A stretch of 64,000 nt of DNA from positions 3,100,001 to 3,164,000 of the forward strand of contig NZ_CP038853.1 of the NCBI RefSeq assembly GCF_004792415.1, given 5' to 3'. Shown piece after piece: positions 52,838 through 60,848 of this stretch. The translations under genes were made by a program, and so were the position numbers. The notes beneath the pieces are model-generated. The model was given only the letters and a program-made list of their open reading frames with translations, searched no databases and was not told the origin of the DNA. Position 1 is the stretch's first letter; every line of letters starts with the position of its first letter. The stretch is from Pantoea vagans (GTDB lineage: Bacteria > Pseudomonadota > Gammaproteobacteria > Enterobacterales > Enterobacteriaceae).

Positions 52838-52852
52838 ATTGGTCAGACCAAA
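52838..52852. promoter_or_regulatory. LldR operator, proximal
   Basis: ATTGGTCAGACCAAA, a match to the LldR dyad ATTGGT-N3-ACCAAT, 68 bp upstream of lldP. Confidence 0.8.
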
Positions 52853-52882
52853 CCGCTGTATCGGGGCTTATGGCAACAGATA

Positions 52883-52898
52883 GTTAATGCATTGTTAA
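52883..52898. promoter_or_regulatory. ArcA-type direct repeat
   Basis: GTTAATGCATTGTTAA: two GTTAA units 11 bp apart, the spacing of ArcA boxes. ArcA represses lldPRD anaerobically in E. coli. The site lies between the two LldR operators. Confidence 0.6.
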
Positions 52899-52960
52899 TC
52901 TATGGCAACAGAAGTTGCGCGAATTTTCCCGGAGTGTGAACCAGAGAAAAATATTGCCGT

Positions 52961-52977
52961 AATTGGTCGGACCAAAA
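52961..52977. promoter_or_regulatory. LldR operator, distal
   Basis: AATTGGTCGGACCAAAA, same dyad as the proximal site, about 123 bp away from it centre to centre and directly after the cynX-like stop codon. The two could be bridged by a DNA loop. Confidence 0.8.
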
Positions 52978-54150
52978 TCACCGATTTATCTCCGGGAAGG
53001 CGCGCTGATAGCTGTGCGGATGAAAACGCAGATTAAGCACAATCAGCAGCAGCGTGACCGCCGCCTGCAGAATCCAGACGCTGGTGAAATTTCCGGTGAG
53101 CGCATGCAGCTGACCGGCGATAAACGGCATGCTGCCCGCAATAATAAAGCCGACGCCCTGCATAAAGGCCACCAGCCGCGCGCCAGCCTGGGGCTGCTCC
53201 AGATGATCCAGCGCCAGCACCAGTGCCAGCGGAAACGCCCCGCCAAGCCCGAAGCCCGCCATCCCCGCCCAGAACCACGGTGCCAGCTGTGGTGCAAACA
53301 GGAAGCCGAGCATGCCGCAGAACTGCATGGCCAGGGTCAGCAGCAGCAATGGTCGACGATCGCGGCCCCGCGCCAGCAACGGCAGCAGCAGCGCACCGGT
53401 AACCTGACAGCCGATCATCATGCCGAGCAGTGAACCGCCCGCCTGCGCACTCCAGCCACGCTGATGGTAAAAATCGGGCAGCCAGGCAACACAAATGGCG
53501 TAACCGCCGTTCACCAGCCCGAAGCTCAGCGCCAGCGTCCAGGCGCGGGTTTTTCGCCACAGCGAAGGCAGCGCGTCGGCCTCCGTGCGGGCTGCGGGTG
53601 GCGTGGTGGTGATCAACAGCCAGAGCAGGATAGCCAGCACCACCGGCAGCGCCCAGCTGCTCAGTGTCCCCTGCCAGCCAGCATGTGCACTCAGCCACGG
53701 CGAGATCGCCGCGCCAATCCCGCCGCCGCCCATCAGCGCCGCTGCCCATAGTCCGGTCACGCCCGCACTGCGGCTGCCAAAGCGCTGACGGATCAATCCC
53801 GGCATCGCCATCTGGACGATACCAATGCCCGCCCCACCCGGCACGGCAGTCAGCACCAGCCCGCGTCCGTCCGGCACAAACCATCGACTCACCAGCGCCA
53901 GCAGCAGCAGTAACAGCCCGCCCAGCAGTAATTTGCGCACCGCAAAGCGCTGCATCAGCGGCGCACTGACCAGGGCAATGGCACCCATCATCATCATCGG
54001 CACTGCAGGCAGCAGCGACGCCGCCAGCGGTGACAGACCGATGCTCTGCCGCAGCTCACCGAGTAACGGACTGACCGAGGTCATCAGTGGCCGCATATTC
54101 AGCCCGGCCAGCACAAGCGCCACCAGCAGCAGATTGTTCTCTCTCTTCAT
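52978..54150 (-). CDS. CynX/NimT-family MFS transporter
   Basis: A 390-residue, 12-helix transporter. Blocks LNMRPLMTSVSPLLGELRQS, TGLWAAALMGGGGIGAAISPW and GGAFPLALVLALDHLEQPQAG place it with E. coli CynX (cyanate transporter) rather than NimT. No cynR, cynT or cynS is adjacent. It is divergent from a LysR gene and a Tat-exported CodA-like amidohydrolase, so the substrate may be a nitrogenous compound other than cyanate. Ends one base from the distal LldR operator. Confidence 0.82.
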   Translation of the reverse strand: MKRENNLLLVALVLAGLNMRPLMTSVSPLLGELRQSIGLSPLAASLLPAVPMMMMGAIALVSAPLMQRFAVRKLLLGGLLLLLLALVSRWFVPDGRGLVLTAVPGGAGIGIVQMAMPGLIRQRFGSRSAGVTGLWAAALMGGGGIGAAISPWLSAHAGWQGTLSSWALPVVLAILLWLLITTTPPAARTEADALPSLWRKTRAWTLALSFGLVNGGYAICVAWLPDFYHQRGWSAQAGGSLLGMMIGCQVTGALLLPLLARGRDRRPLLLLTLAMQFCGMLGFLFAPQLAPWFWAGMAGFGLGGAFPLALVLALDHLEQPQAGARLVAFMQGVGFIIAGSMPFIAGQLHALTGNFTSVWILQAAVTLLLIVLNLRFHPHSYQRAFPEINR

Positions 54151-54237
54151 ATGAAATCTACGCCATTAAAAGTTGCCAGCCTGACAGCAGTCGCTACTAT
54201 CTGGAAATGAAATATTACTCTGCCAGGTAGTGGAAAA

Positions 54238-55098
54238 ATGAATCGTCAGCCGATGTTCACTCCGCAACAACTGCTCAGCTTTGTGGCGGTGTGCGAAACC
54301 GCCAGCTTTACCCGCGCCGCCGACCGGGTGCACCTGTCGCAGTCTACCGTCAGCCAGCAGGTGCGGCGGCTGGAGGAGATGGTCGGCAAAGAACTGCTGG
54401 TCCGCTCCTCGCATCAGGTACAGATCACCGAAGAAGGCGAAAAACTTTTAGGCTACGCCCGGCGAATTATTGCGCTGAACGGGGAAGCGCACGATGTACT
54501 GAGTGATCAGTGGCGCGATGGCGTGCTGCGCCTTGGCGTGCCGGAAGATTTTGCCGCCCCCACAGCCGGTCTGCTGGCGCACTTCAGTCGTGATCATCCG
54601 CAGCTGCGGCTGGATGTGATGAGCGGTATGCAGGTGGAGCTTCGTCGTGCCTGGCAGCGTGAAGAGCTGGACATCATGCTGATTAAACAGCCCGCTGGCG
54701 ACCGTCCGCTGGCGTCGCGTCCTGAACCGCTGCTGTGGCTCGACAGTGCAGAGTGGCCCTGCTTTGAGCAGACGCCGGTCCCGCTGGTGCTGTTTCCCCA
54801 GCAGGGGCTCTATCGCGATGAGGTCTGTCAGACGCTTGATGCGCTGGGCCGCAGCTGGCGCATCAGCTACAGCAGCGCCAGCCTGGTCGCGCTGGCCGCC
54901 GCCAGTGCACAGGGGCTGGGGCTGACGTTACTGCCTGCCAGCTGCCGTCTGCCGGAGCACCGGGTTCTGGGTCCTGAACAGGGTCTGCCGGTGATTAATA
55001 CCTTTGAACTGGCGCTGTTCTGCCGTCATCCTCAGGATCCGCTGCAGCGCGAACTGGCGGCGTCACTGGCGGCATTCGGCAAGCTGCGCTGGCAGTGA
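54238..55098 (+). CDS. LysR-family transcriptional regulator
   Basis: A 286-residue LTTR. Helix-turn-helix in residues 10-65 (AVCETASFTRAADRVHLSQS, VSQQVRRLEEMVGKELL), then a periplasmic-binding-like effector domain from about 95 (GVLRLGVPEDFAAP). It starts 87 bp from the divergent CynX-like gene and precedes the amidohydrolase on the same strand, so it probably controls both. The effector is unknown. Confidence 0.88.
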   Translation: MNRQPMFTPQQLLSFVAVCETASFTRAADRVHLSQSTVSQQVRRLEEMVGKELLVRSSHQVQITEEGEKLLGYARRIIALNGEAHDVLSDQWRDGVLRLGVPEDFAAPTAGLLAHFSRDHPQLRLDVMSGMQVELRRAWQREELDIMLIKQPAGDRPLASRPEPLLWLDSAEWPCFEQTPVPLVLFPQQGLYRDEVCQTLDALGRSWRISYSSASLVALAAASAQGLGLTLLPASCRLPEHRVLGPEQGLPVINTFELALFCRHPQDPLQRELAASLAAFGKLRWQ

Positions 55099-55188
55099 AA
55101 TATCGAATAGCCGTCAGTGGAAAATAACGCAGCAGGGTGACGCGTCGTTTGTCAGATTAAGACCTTGTTCACTTTGCAGGAGCCTCTG

Positions 55189-56577
55189 ATGCCTATTTCC
55201 TCTTCGCCGAGCCGCCGTGATTTCCTGGGGCAAAGCGTTCGCTGGACCGCCGCAGGCGGCTTGCTGGCCGCCGGTCTTGGTCAGGCCAGTGCCGAGACCC
55301 GCTCATCGTTGCCCGCCATCAATCCCGACCAGCCCGCCGCCCTGCCCCGACAGGACCACTATCTGCTGCGCAATGTGCGACTGGAAGAGGGTTTTATCCG
55401 TGAGGATGACGACGTCGTCGCGACCCGGACCGGTCTTTACGACATCAGCGTGCGCGACGGCAAAATTGACCAGCTGACCTCGGCGGGCCAGGGTGACAGC
55501 ACGCTACCGTCATGGGATGCGCAGGAGGCGCTGCTGCTGCCCGCGACGCAGGATATGCATATCCATCTTGATAAAACCTTCTACGGCGGTCCGTGGCAGG
55601 CTCCACGTCCACGTCAGGGCAAAACCATCATGGATATGATTGCACGCGAGCAGGTGCTGATTCCGCAGCTGCTGCCGCACTCCCAGGCCCGTGCCGAAGG
55701 ATTGATCGCCCTGCTGCACGCCAAAGGTACTACCCGCGCCCGCAGCCATTGCAATATCGATCCGGTCAGCGGCCTGAAAAGTCTGGAACATCTGCAGGCG
55801 GCATTAGCCCGTCATCCTGCTTTTTCCTGCGAGATCGTTGCCTTCCCGCAGCACGGTCTGCTGCACTCGCAGGTTGATGGCCTGATGCGTGAGGCGATGC
55901 AGAACGGCGTTGAATATGTCGGCGGGCTGGATCCCACTAACGTGGATGGCGCGATGGAGAAATCGCTGGATGCCATGTTTCAGATTGCGCTCGACTATCA
56001 GCGCGGCGTGGATATTCATCTGCATGAAACCTCACCGGCTGGCGTGGCGGCGATTCAGTACATGATTGACACCGTGGCGCAGAATCCGGTGCTGAAAGGT
56101 AAAGTGACGCTGAGCCACGGTTTTGCGCTGGCGACGCTTACCGGCAGTGCACTGGATAACATGATCGAAGGGCTGGCGGAGCAGCAGTTCAGCGTCGCTT
56201 CCACGTTGCCGATTGGCAGGCTCACTATGCCGATTCCGCAATTGCAGGCGGCGGGCATCAAAGTGATGACCGGCACCGACAGCGTGATTGATCACTGGTC
56301 CCCGTTTGGCACCGGCAGCATGCTGGAAAAAGCGAATCTCTATGCGCAGCTCTATCGCGGCTCAGATGAGTTCTCGCTGTCGCGGGCGCTGGCGATCGCC
56401 ACAGACGATCGGCTCCCGCTCTCTGCTCAGGGCGATCGTCAGTGGCCTGCGCCGGGCGATGATGCGAGCATGATGCTGGTAGCAGCGAGCTGTTCCGCTG
56501 AAGCGGTGGCGCGCATTTCACCGGTAGTGGCGACCTTCTCACGCGGCAAACCGGTCTTTGCGCTGGCCTCGGCCTGA
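55189..56577 (+). CDS. Tat-exported amidohydrolase, cytosine-deaminase-like
   Basis: A 462-residue metal-dependent hydrolase with an N-terminal Tat signal (SRRDFLGQSVRW, then a hydrophobic stretch to GQASA). Amidohydrolase motifs: DMHIHLDKTF (HxH), DIHLHETSP, LSHGFALATL and TGTDSVIDHWSPFG. The middle resembles CodA (EIVAFPQHGLL, FGTGSMLEKANLYAQL). CodA itself is cytoplasmic, so export is the odd point. The ATG at 55189 is 7 nt after AGGAG. The Tat signal is atypical in the second Arg context but convincing. Likely substrate: a pyrimidine or a cyclic amide. Confidence 0.82.
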   Translation: MPISSSPSRRDFLGQSVRWTAAGGLLAAGLGQASAETRSSLPAINPDQPAALPRQDHYLLRNVRLEEGFIREDDDVVATRTGLYDISVRDGKIDQLTSAGQGDSTLPSWDAQEALLLPATQDMHIHLDKTFYGGPWQAPRPRQGKTIMDMIAREQVLIPQLLPHSQARAEGLIALLHAKGTTRARSHCNIDPVSGLKSLEHLQAALARHPAFSCEIVAFPQHGLLHSQVDGLMREAMQNGVEYVGGLDPTNVDGAMEKSLDAMFQIALDYQRGVDIHLHETSPAGVAAIQYMIDTVAQNPVLKGKVTLSHGFALATLTGSALDNMIEGLAEQQFSVASTLPIGRLTMPIPQLQAAGIKVMTGTDSVIDHWSPFGTGSMLEKANLYAQLYRGSDEFSLSRALAIATDDRLPLSAQGDRQWPAPGDDASMMLVAASCSAEAVARISPVVATFSRGKPVFALASA

Positions 56578-56687
56578 GCCTTCTCAGCTAGCGGCGAGAT
56601 CGAGCCTGCTCTGCGGCTAGCACATACCTGCTCAGGATTTGCCAGCAGCGATCTTACTGCCTGAACCTGTCCCCTGATACGCCCCCC

Positions 56688-56720
56688 AAAAACAACAGAG
56701 CCTCCACACGGGAGGCTCTG
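56688..56720 (-). terminator. Intrinsic terminator after the small minus-strand gene
   Basis: CAGAGCCTCC / GGAGGCTCTG 10-bp stem with a 5-nt loop, then a T-rich tail on the minus strand (TTGTTTTT). 23 nt past the stop of the following small gene. Confidence 0.8.
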
Positions 56721-56743
56721 CATTTACCTGAGCGGAGTGCGGG

Positions 56744-56962
56744 TTACGCGCTTTTGGCCCATTGATCATTCGACATTAATTCCATTGCCAGCGCGTATAA
56801 GCGACGATCTTCCTGATCACAGGGCTCATCTTCCGCATAACAGCCGATCATGGATGCGATTTTATCCGCAGATAAACTCTCGCCATGAACATGCAGTGTC
56901 AGTACGGCGCGGCCTACTATTTTAAGCACATTTTCATGTGGTCCCTGGATGCTATTACTCAA
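56744..56962 (-). CDS. Small acidic protein, possibly FumD-like (DUF2767)
   Basis: A 72-residue frame, ENVLKIVGRAVLTLHVHGES, then LSADKIASMIGCYAEDEP and DRRLYALAMELMSND. The pattern xVGxxVLxxxxxGxxxxxxxIxxMI suggests relation to FumD/YdhZ, but this is weak. The start is unclear: TTG at 56962 lacks a ribosome site, and GTG a dozen codons later is possible. A strong terminator directly after its stop supports a real transcript. Confidence 0.5.
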   Translation of the reverse strand: MSNSIQGPHENVLKIVGRAVLTLHVHGESLSADKIASMIGCYAEDEPCDQEDRRLYALAMELMSNDQWAKSA

Positions 56963-57375
56963 TGCAAATACCCTCTACCGGTCGTTGTACCAGGAATATG
57001 GCGCGATAAATATAAAGCAATTAGATCAGGATTTTTATCGGCACCAGTGGTGATATTTTTTAATGATTAATTCTATTACTGGAGTCTTAGTTGAGGATTT
57101 ATCTGATTAACAATGAAATATTTTTTTAAAAACGGTCACTTATAAAATAATTACTGGTATTAACCGATCGTCACTCTGGAACAACTACGTTAAGCCGGCG
57201 TTAATCTATAAAAATAAACCACCTTTTTTCAGTAAACTTCAGCTTATTCCTAAGCGCACCGGCAGATTTAGTTTCATACCGCTAACCATCGAGGTTACCG
57301 TTGCTGTCAGGCGTGCTTTCTGCCAGACTTGCCCCGCAATAATGCCCCACACTTTCAGCCTCAGAGGCCGCGCCC
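56963..57375. other. AT-rich dbpA upstream region
   Basis: About 410 bases, unusually AT-rich from 57000 to 57250 for this genome. The only short open frame with an ATG (15 codons at 57064) is not credible. I see no clear regulator site. The AT-rich DNA could be an H-NS-bound or UP-element region, or a foreign scrap. Confidence 0.45.
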
Positions 57376-58758
57376 GTGACCGCTTTTTCTACCCTCAATT
57401 CGCTTCCCGACAGCCAGCTCGATAACCTGCGCGAGATGGGCTACACCAGCATGACGCCCGTGCAGGCCGCTACGCTGCCCGCCATTCTGCAGGGACGCGA
57501 CGTGCGCGCGCAGGCGAAAACCGGCAGCGGTAAAACGGCTGCCTTTGGTATTGGTTTACTGCACCATATCGACAGCACCCGCTTTCAGACGCAGGCACTG
57601 ATCCTCTGTCCGACCCGTGAACTGGCGGATCAGGTGGGTAACGTGCTGCGCCAGCTGGCGCGCTTCACCCGTAACATCAAAGTGCTCACCCTGTGTGGCG
57701 GACAGCCAATGAGCGCGCAACGTGACTCGCTGGTGCATCCACCGCATATTGTGGTCGGCACGCCGGGTCGTATCCTCGACCACATCAACCGCGAAAACCT
57801 CAAGCTGGACCAGCTCAGCACGCTGGTGCTGGATGAGGCGGATCGGATGCTGGAGATGGGCTTCCTCAATGATATGGAAACGATCATTGAAGCGACGCCC
57901 GCCTCGCGTCAGACGCTGCTTTTTTCCGCTACCTGGCCCGACGGTATCACCGCTATCAGCACCCGCTTTCAGCGTGATGCACTGAGCGTTGTCACTGAAG
58001 ATGTCAGCGAACTGCCGTCAATCGACCAGCAGTTCTTTGAAGCCAGCCACAATGAAAAACTGGGCCTGCTGATAGCCCTGCTCAGCGATCGTCAGCCTTC
58101 ATCCTGCGTGGTCTTCTGCAACACTAAACGTGAGTGTGATGATGTTGCTGCAGCGCTTAACGTGCGTGATATCAGCGCCCTGCCACTGCATGGCGACCTT
58201 GAGCAGCGCGATCGTGAACGCGTGCTGATTCGCTTCGCGAACGGCAGCGGTCGCGTGCTGGTCGCGACCGATGTCGCCGCGCGCGGACTCGACATCAAAT
58301 CGCTGGCGATGGTGGTCAACTATCAGCTCGCCTGGGACCCTGAAGTTCACCTGCACCGCATTGGTCGTACGGCGCGTGCAGGCGAGCATGGTGTTGCCGT
58401 CAGCCTGGTCGCGGCCGATGAGATGGCGCGTGCGCATGCGCTGGAAGATTTCCTGCAGCAGAAACTGCCGTGGGTCTCGGCCAGCACGCTGAAAAAAGGC
58501 AGCAGTAAGCCACTGCCTGCCGCCATGATGACGTTGTGCATTGATGGTGGCCGTAAAGCCAAGATACGTCCGGGAGATATTCTGGGTGCGCTGACGGGTG
58601 AAGCGGGTTATCGCGCTGAGCAGATTGGGAAAATTGTCCTGACCCCGACCCATGCCTACGTAGCGATTGAGGCAAATCAGGCCAAAGCGGCACTGGTGAA
58701 ACTTAAGCAGGGCAAAATCAAAGGCAAAACCTGCCGGGCGATTCTGCTGAAAGACTAA
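57376..58758 (+). CDS. dbpA: ATP-dependent RNA helicase DbpA
   Basis: A DEAD-box helicase of 460 residues that assists 50S ribosome assembly and recognises 23S rRNA helix 92. Motifs: AKTGSGKTAAFG (I), PTRELADQ (Ia), VLDEADRMLEMGF (II), FSATWP (III), ATDVAARGLD (V) and HRIGRTARAG (VI). A C-terminal RNA-binding domain (about 385-460) has CIDGGRKAKIRPGDILGALTG. The GTG start at 57376 (MTAFSTLNSLP), as in E. coli, has only a weak ribosome site. Confidence 0.97.
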   Translation: MTAFSTLNSLPDSQLDNLREMGYTSMTPVQAATLPAILQGRDVRAQAKTGSGKTAAFGIGLLHHIDSTRFQTQALILCPTRELADQVGNVLRQLARFTRNIKVLTLCGGQPMSAQRDSLVHPPHIVVGTPGRILDHINRENLKLDQLSTLVLDEADRMLEMGFLNDMETIIEATPASRQTLLFSATWPDGITAISTRFQRDALSVVTEDVSELPSIDQQFFEASHNEKLGLLIALLSDRQPSSCVVFCNTKRECDDVAAALNVRDISALPLHGDLEQRDRERVLIRFANGSGRVLVATDVAARGLDIKSLAMVVNYQLAWDPEVHLHRIGRTARAGEHGVAVSLVAADEMARAHALEDFLQQKLPWVSASTLKKGSSKPLPAAMMTLCIDGGRKAKIRPGDILGALTGEAGYRAEQIGKIVLTPTHAYVAIEANQAKAALVKLKQGKIKGKTCRAILLKD

Positions 58759-58761
58759 ATT

Positions 58762-58788
58762 AAAAAGGGCGAGGTCATGACCTCGCCC
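58762..58788 (-). terminator. Terminator between dbpA and the YgiW-like gene
   Basis: A fully palindromic 22-bp stem built on GGGCGAGGTC/GACCTCGCCC, with five Ts on the minus strand. Serves the YgiW-like gene and perhaps dbpA. Confidence 0.8.
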
Positions 58789-58794
58789 GGTCTG

Positions 58795-59187
58795 TTATGG
58801 CTCTTCGATGCGTGACACATGCAGCGTGGTTTTATCGCCTTTACCCTGTACCTTGCCACTGACGCGCACTTTGTCCTCAGCGGTGTAGGTTTTACCATCA
58901 AAGGTCTTCTTCGGGGCAATAATCGGTAATGTCCCGGTGTTGTCTCGGAACTGATACCGCTCGCCCTGTTCTTTCTTCACGATGTAACCTTCCAGCGTTA
59001 CATACCCGCCCTGACGGAAATCGCGGATCTGATCGATGTGGGTCTGGCCGGTATCTTCTGACCCTTTATAGCCGGCATCCTGCTTGTGTTGCGGCGGCGG
59101 CGTATCGCCTGCTTTGTATCCGCCCTCTTCAGCTGAAACGCCTGCGCTCATCATCACCAGCAACGACGCTAAAATCACTTTTTTCAT
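58795..59187 (-). CDS. YgiW/YdeI-family OB-fold periplasmic protein
   Basis: A 130-residue exported stress protein. Signal peptide MKKVILASLLVMMSAGVSA, then a BOF (bacterial OB-fold) domain: IDQIRDFRQGGYVTLEGYIV, DNTGTLPIIAPKK and DKVRVSGKVQGKGDKTTLHV. The ATG at 59187 is preceded by AGGAG at 6 nt. Family members (YgiW, YdeI) aid resistance to peroxide, cadmium and cationic peptides. Which paralogue it is cannot be told. Confidence 0.85.
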   Translation of the reverse strand: MKKVILASLLVMMSAGVSAEEGGYKAGDTPPPQHKQDAGYKGSEDTGQTHIDQIRDFRQGGYVTLEGYIVKKEQGERYQFRDNTGTLPIIAPKKTFDGKTYTAEDKVRVSGKVQGKGDKTTLHVSRIEEP

Positions 59188-59300
59188 TTCACACTCCTTT
59201 ATTGGAAAGGTGTCCATGTTGAACCTTCAGGGTTAAGCCTGGCACAATAATTGGCATCCGTTTTATTTCACCCTTCTCTTCTCACCTTTTTCCGTTTGCT

Positions 59301-59308
59301 GCCGATAA
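59301..59308 (+). promoter_or_regulatory. FliA-type -10 upstream of cheV
   Basis: Exact GCCGATAA, the sigma-28 -10 element, 46 bp before the cheV ATG. The -35 at N11 spacing (CTCACCTT) is poor. Confidence 0.55.
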
Positions 59309-59354
59309 CCTGTTTACACCCTATTTCACCAGCTGCGTTAATGCAGAGGCAACC

Positions 59355-60317
59355 ATGGATAATTTTCAAAAAGAGATCGATGAAAGAGCGAACCTCGCGT
59401 TATCGAACAAGTTTGAGCTGCTGCTGTTTCGCTTAGGTTCCGATCAGCTGAAAGGCAAGTCTGAACTGTTTGGCATTAACGTCTTCAAGCTGCGTGAAAT
59501 TGTACCGATGCCAACCATCACTAAAGCCGCGGGCATGCGTTCGCCGCTGCTGGGAATGGCGAGTATTCGTGGTCAGTTCATTCCGGTCATCGACCTGCCT
59601 GCAGTAGCGGGCTGTGTGCCGGAAACCGGTCTTAACCTGCTGCTGGTGACCGAGTATGCCCGTAACACCCAGGCGTTTGCCGTGGAGTCAGTTGAGAACA
59701 TCGTGCGTCTCGACTGGAGCCAGGTGCATACCGCTGAAGCCGGTATCGGCGGCCGCAATATTACCAGCATCGCCTGCCTGGACAGCGACAAACAGAGCAA
59801 CGAGCTGGCGATGGTGCTGGACGTTGAGCAGATTCTGTATGACATCATTCCTTCAGTGCGCGGCGTTGAACCGGAAGCGGCCAGACCGCGTGCGTTCAAC
59901 TATCGCCCTGGTGCAGTCGCCATTGTGGCAGAAGATTCTAAAGTGGCGCGTCAGCTGCTGGAGCAGGGCCTGAAGAGCATGGGCATCCCGGCGCTGATGT
60001 TTAACACCGGACTGGAAGCCTGGGAAAAAATTAAGCTGATGAGCCAGGAAGCACAGGCCGCGGGCGAGTCGATTCACGACAAAATTGCGCTGGTCCTGAC
60101 CGATCTGGAGATGCCAGAGATGGATGGCTTTACGCTGACCCGCAACATTAAGCGGGACCCGATTCTCAAGGTTCTGCCGGTCGTCATTCACTCCTCACTC
60201 TCTGGCAGCGCCAACGAAGATCATGTGCGCAAAGTGGGTGCCGACGGTTATGTGGCGAAGTTTGAACTGAATGAGCTGTCAGACGTGATTTTCAACGTTC
60301 TCGACACTGCACGCTAA
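59355..60317 (+). CDS. cheV: Chemotaxis coupling protein CheV
   Basis: A 320-residue CheW-response-regulator fusion. The CheW domain (about 15-165) includes LFGINVFKLREIV and LLGMASIRGQFIPVIDLP. The receiver domain (about 185-318) has the acidic pair AEDSK and phospho-acceptor Asp in VLTDLEMPEMDG, with Lys in GADGYVAKFELN. CheV couples receptors to CheA and can adapt by phosphorylation. The ATG follows GAGG. A FliA -10 motif upstream fits flagellar control. Near a chemoreceptor gene. Confidence 0.95.
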   Translation: MDNFQKEIDERANLALSNKFELLLFRLGSDQLKGKSELFGINVFKLREIVPMPTITKAAGMRSPLLGMASIRGQFIPVIDLPAVAGCVPETGLNLLLVTEYARNTQAFAVESVENIVRLDWSQVHTAEAGIGGRNITSIACLDSDKQSNELAMVLDVEQILYDIIPSVRGVEPEAARPRAFNYRPGAVAIVAEDSKVARQLLEQGLKSMGIPALMFNTGLEAWEKIKLMSQEAQAAGESIHDKIALVLTDLEMPEMDGFTLTRNIKRDPILKVLPVVIHSSLSGSANEDHVRKVGADGYVAKFELNELSDVIFNVLDTAR

Positions 60318-60323
60318 ACAAAT

Positions 60324-60354
60324 CCGGGCCGCGAAGAATGCCCGGTATGTTTTT
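60324..60354 (+). terminator. cheV terminator
   Basis: CCGGGC / GCCCGG with a 10-nt loop and a TTTTT run, 6 nt after the cheV stop. Confidence 0.65.
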
Positions 60355-60397
60355 ACTTTTTAGCCAGCAGAATGGCTGGCCTGATCAGGAACCGACT

Positions 60398-60547
60398 ATG
60401 CACATTGAAACTTTACCTGTTACACCGGCACCTGCTACCCCTTCTCCTCAGAAAGTGCTGCGTGGCCGTTTACGCCAGCTGGCCTGGATTACCGCCGTCA
60501 CGTTAAGTGTCGCATTCTGGGTAGGCCTCTACTTCTTAGTTTTCTGA
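60398..60547 (+). CDS. Small single-helix membrane protein, YmiA-like
   Basis: A 49-residue protein, MHIETLPVTPAPATPSPQKV then LRQLAWITAVTLSVAFWVGL. One C-terminal helix preceded by RGRLRQ. The pattern of basic residues, AW and FWV in the helix recalls E. coli YmiA. The ATG at 60398 is 8 nt after AGGA. A strong terminator follows. Function unknown. Confidence 0.6.
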   Translation: MHIETLPVTPAPATPSPQKVLRGRLRQLAWITAVTLSVAFWVGLYFLVF

Positions 60548-60570
60548 ATCCGGTCATGCTTGTCTGGATC

Positions 60571-60606
60571 GGGCCGTCAGCATTCCTGCTGACGGCCCTT
60601 TTTTTT
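60571..60606 (+). terminator. Strong intrinsic terminator
   Basis: GGGCCGTCAGCA / TGCTGACGGCCC with a 4-nt loop, then eight Ts. Ends the YmiA-like gene. Confidence 0.9.
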
Positions 60607-60695
60607 GCCTGAGTTTCCCCTTTGTTTATTTGTTAACCCTTTCTGAAGCTTTTCAGTGACTATTTATTCACGCACCGTTATTACTTAAAAATTAT

Positions 60696-60722
60696 TAAAG
60701 GTACAACTGCGTGCTCCGATAA
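60696..60722 (+). promoter_or_regulatory. Sigma-28 (FliA) promoter of the chemoreceptor gene
   Basis: TAAAGGTA (60696-60703), 11 bp, TCCGATAA (60715-60722). 6 of 8 and 7 of 8 matches to TAAAGTTT-N11-GCCGATAA. It lies 126 bp before the ATG. Confidence 0.8.
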
Positions 60723-60848
60723 CAGACTGTGCGAGATCACCTTTTTGCCTGCGGTTGTGACCACAGACATCAGCAAGGCACTGCGCACAACAGCAGAGAA
60801 CCTGAGTGTTGCTAACAAACTGATTAATAATAAAACGGGGAAGAGAAC

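Noticed and set aside
57064..57111. 15-codon ORF starting MINSITGV in the AT-rich region before dbpA
   Set aside because: Too short, no ribosome site, no recognisable product.
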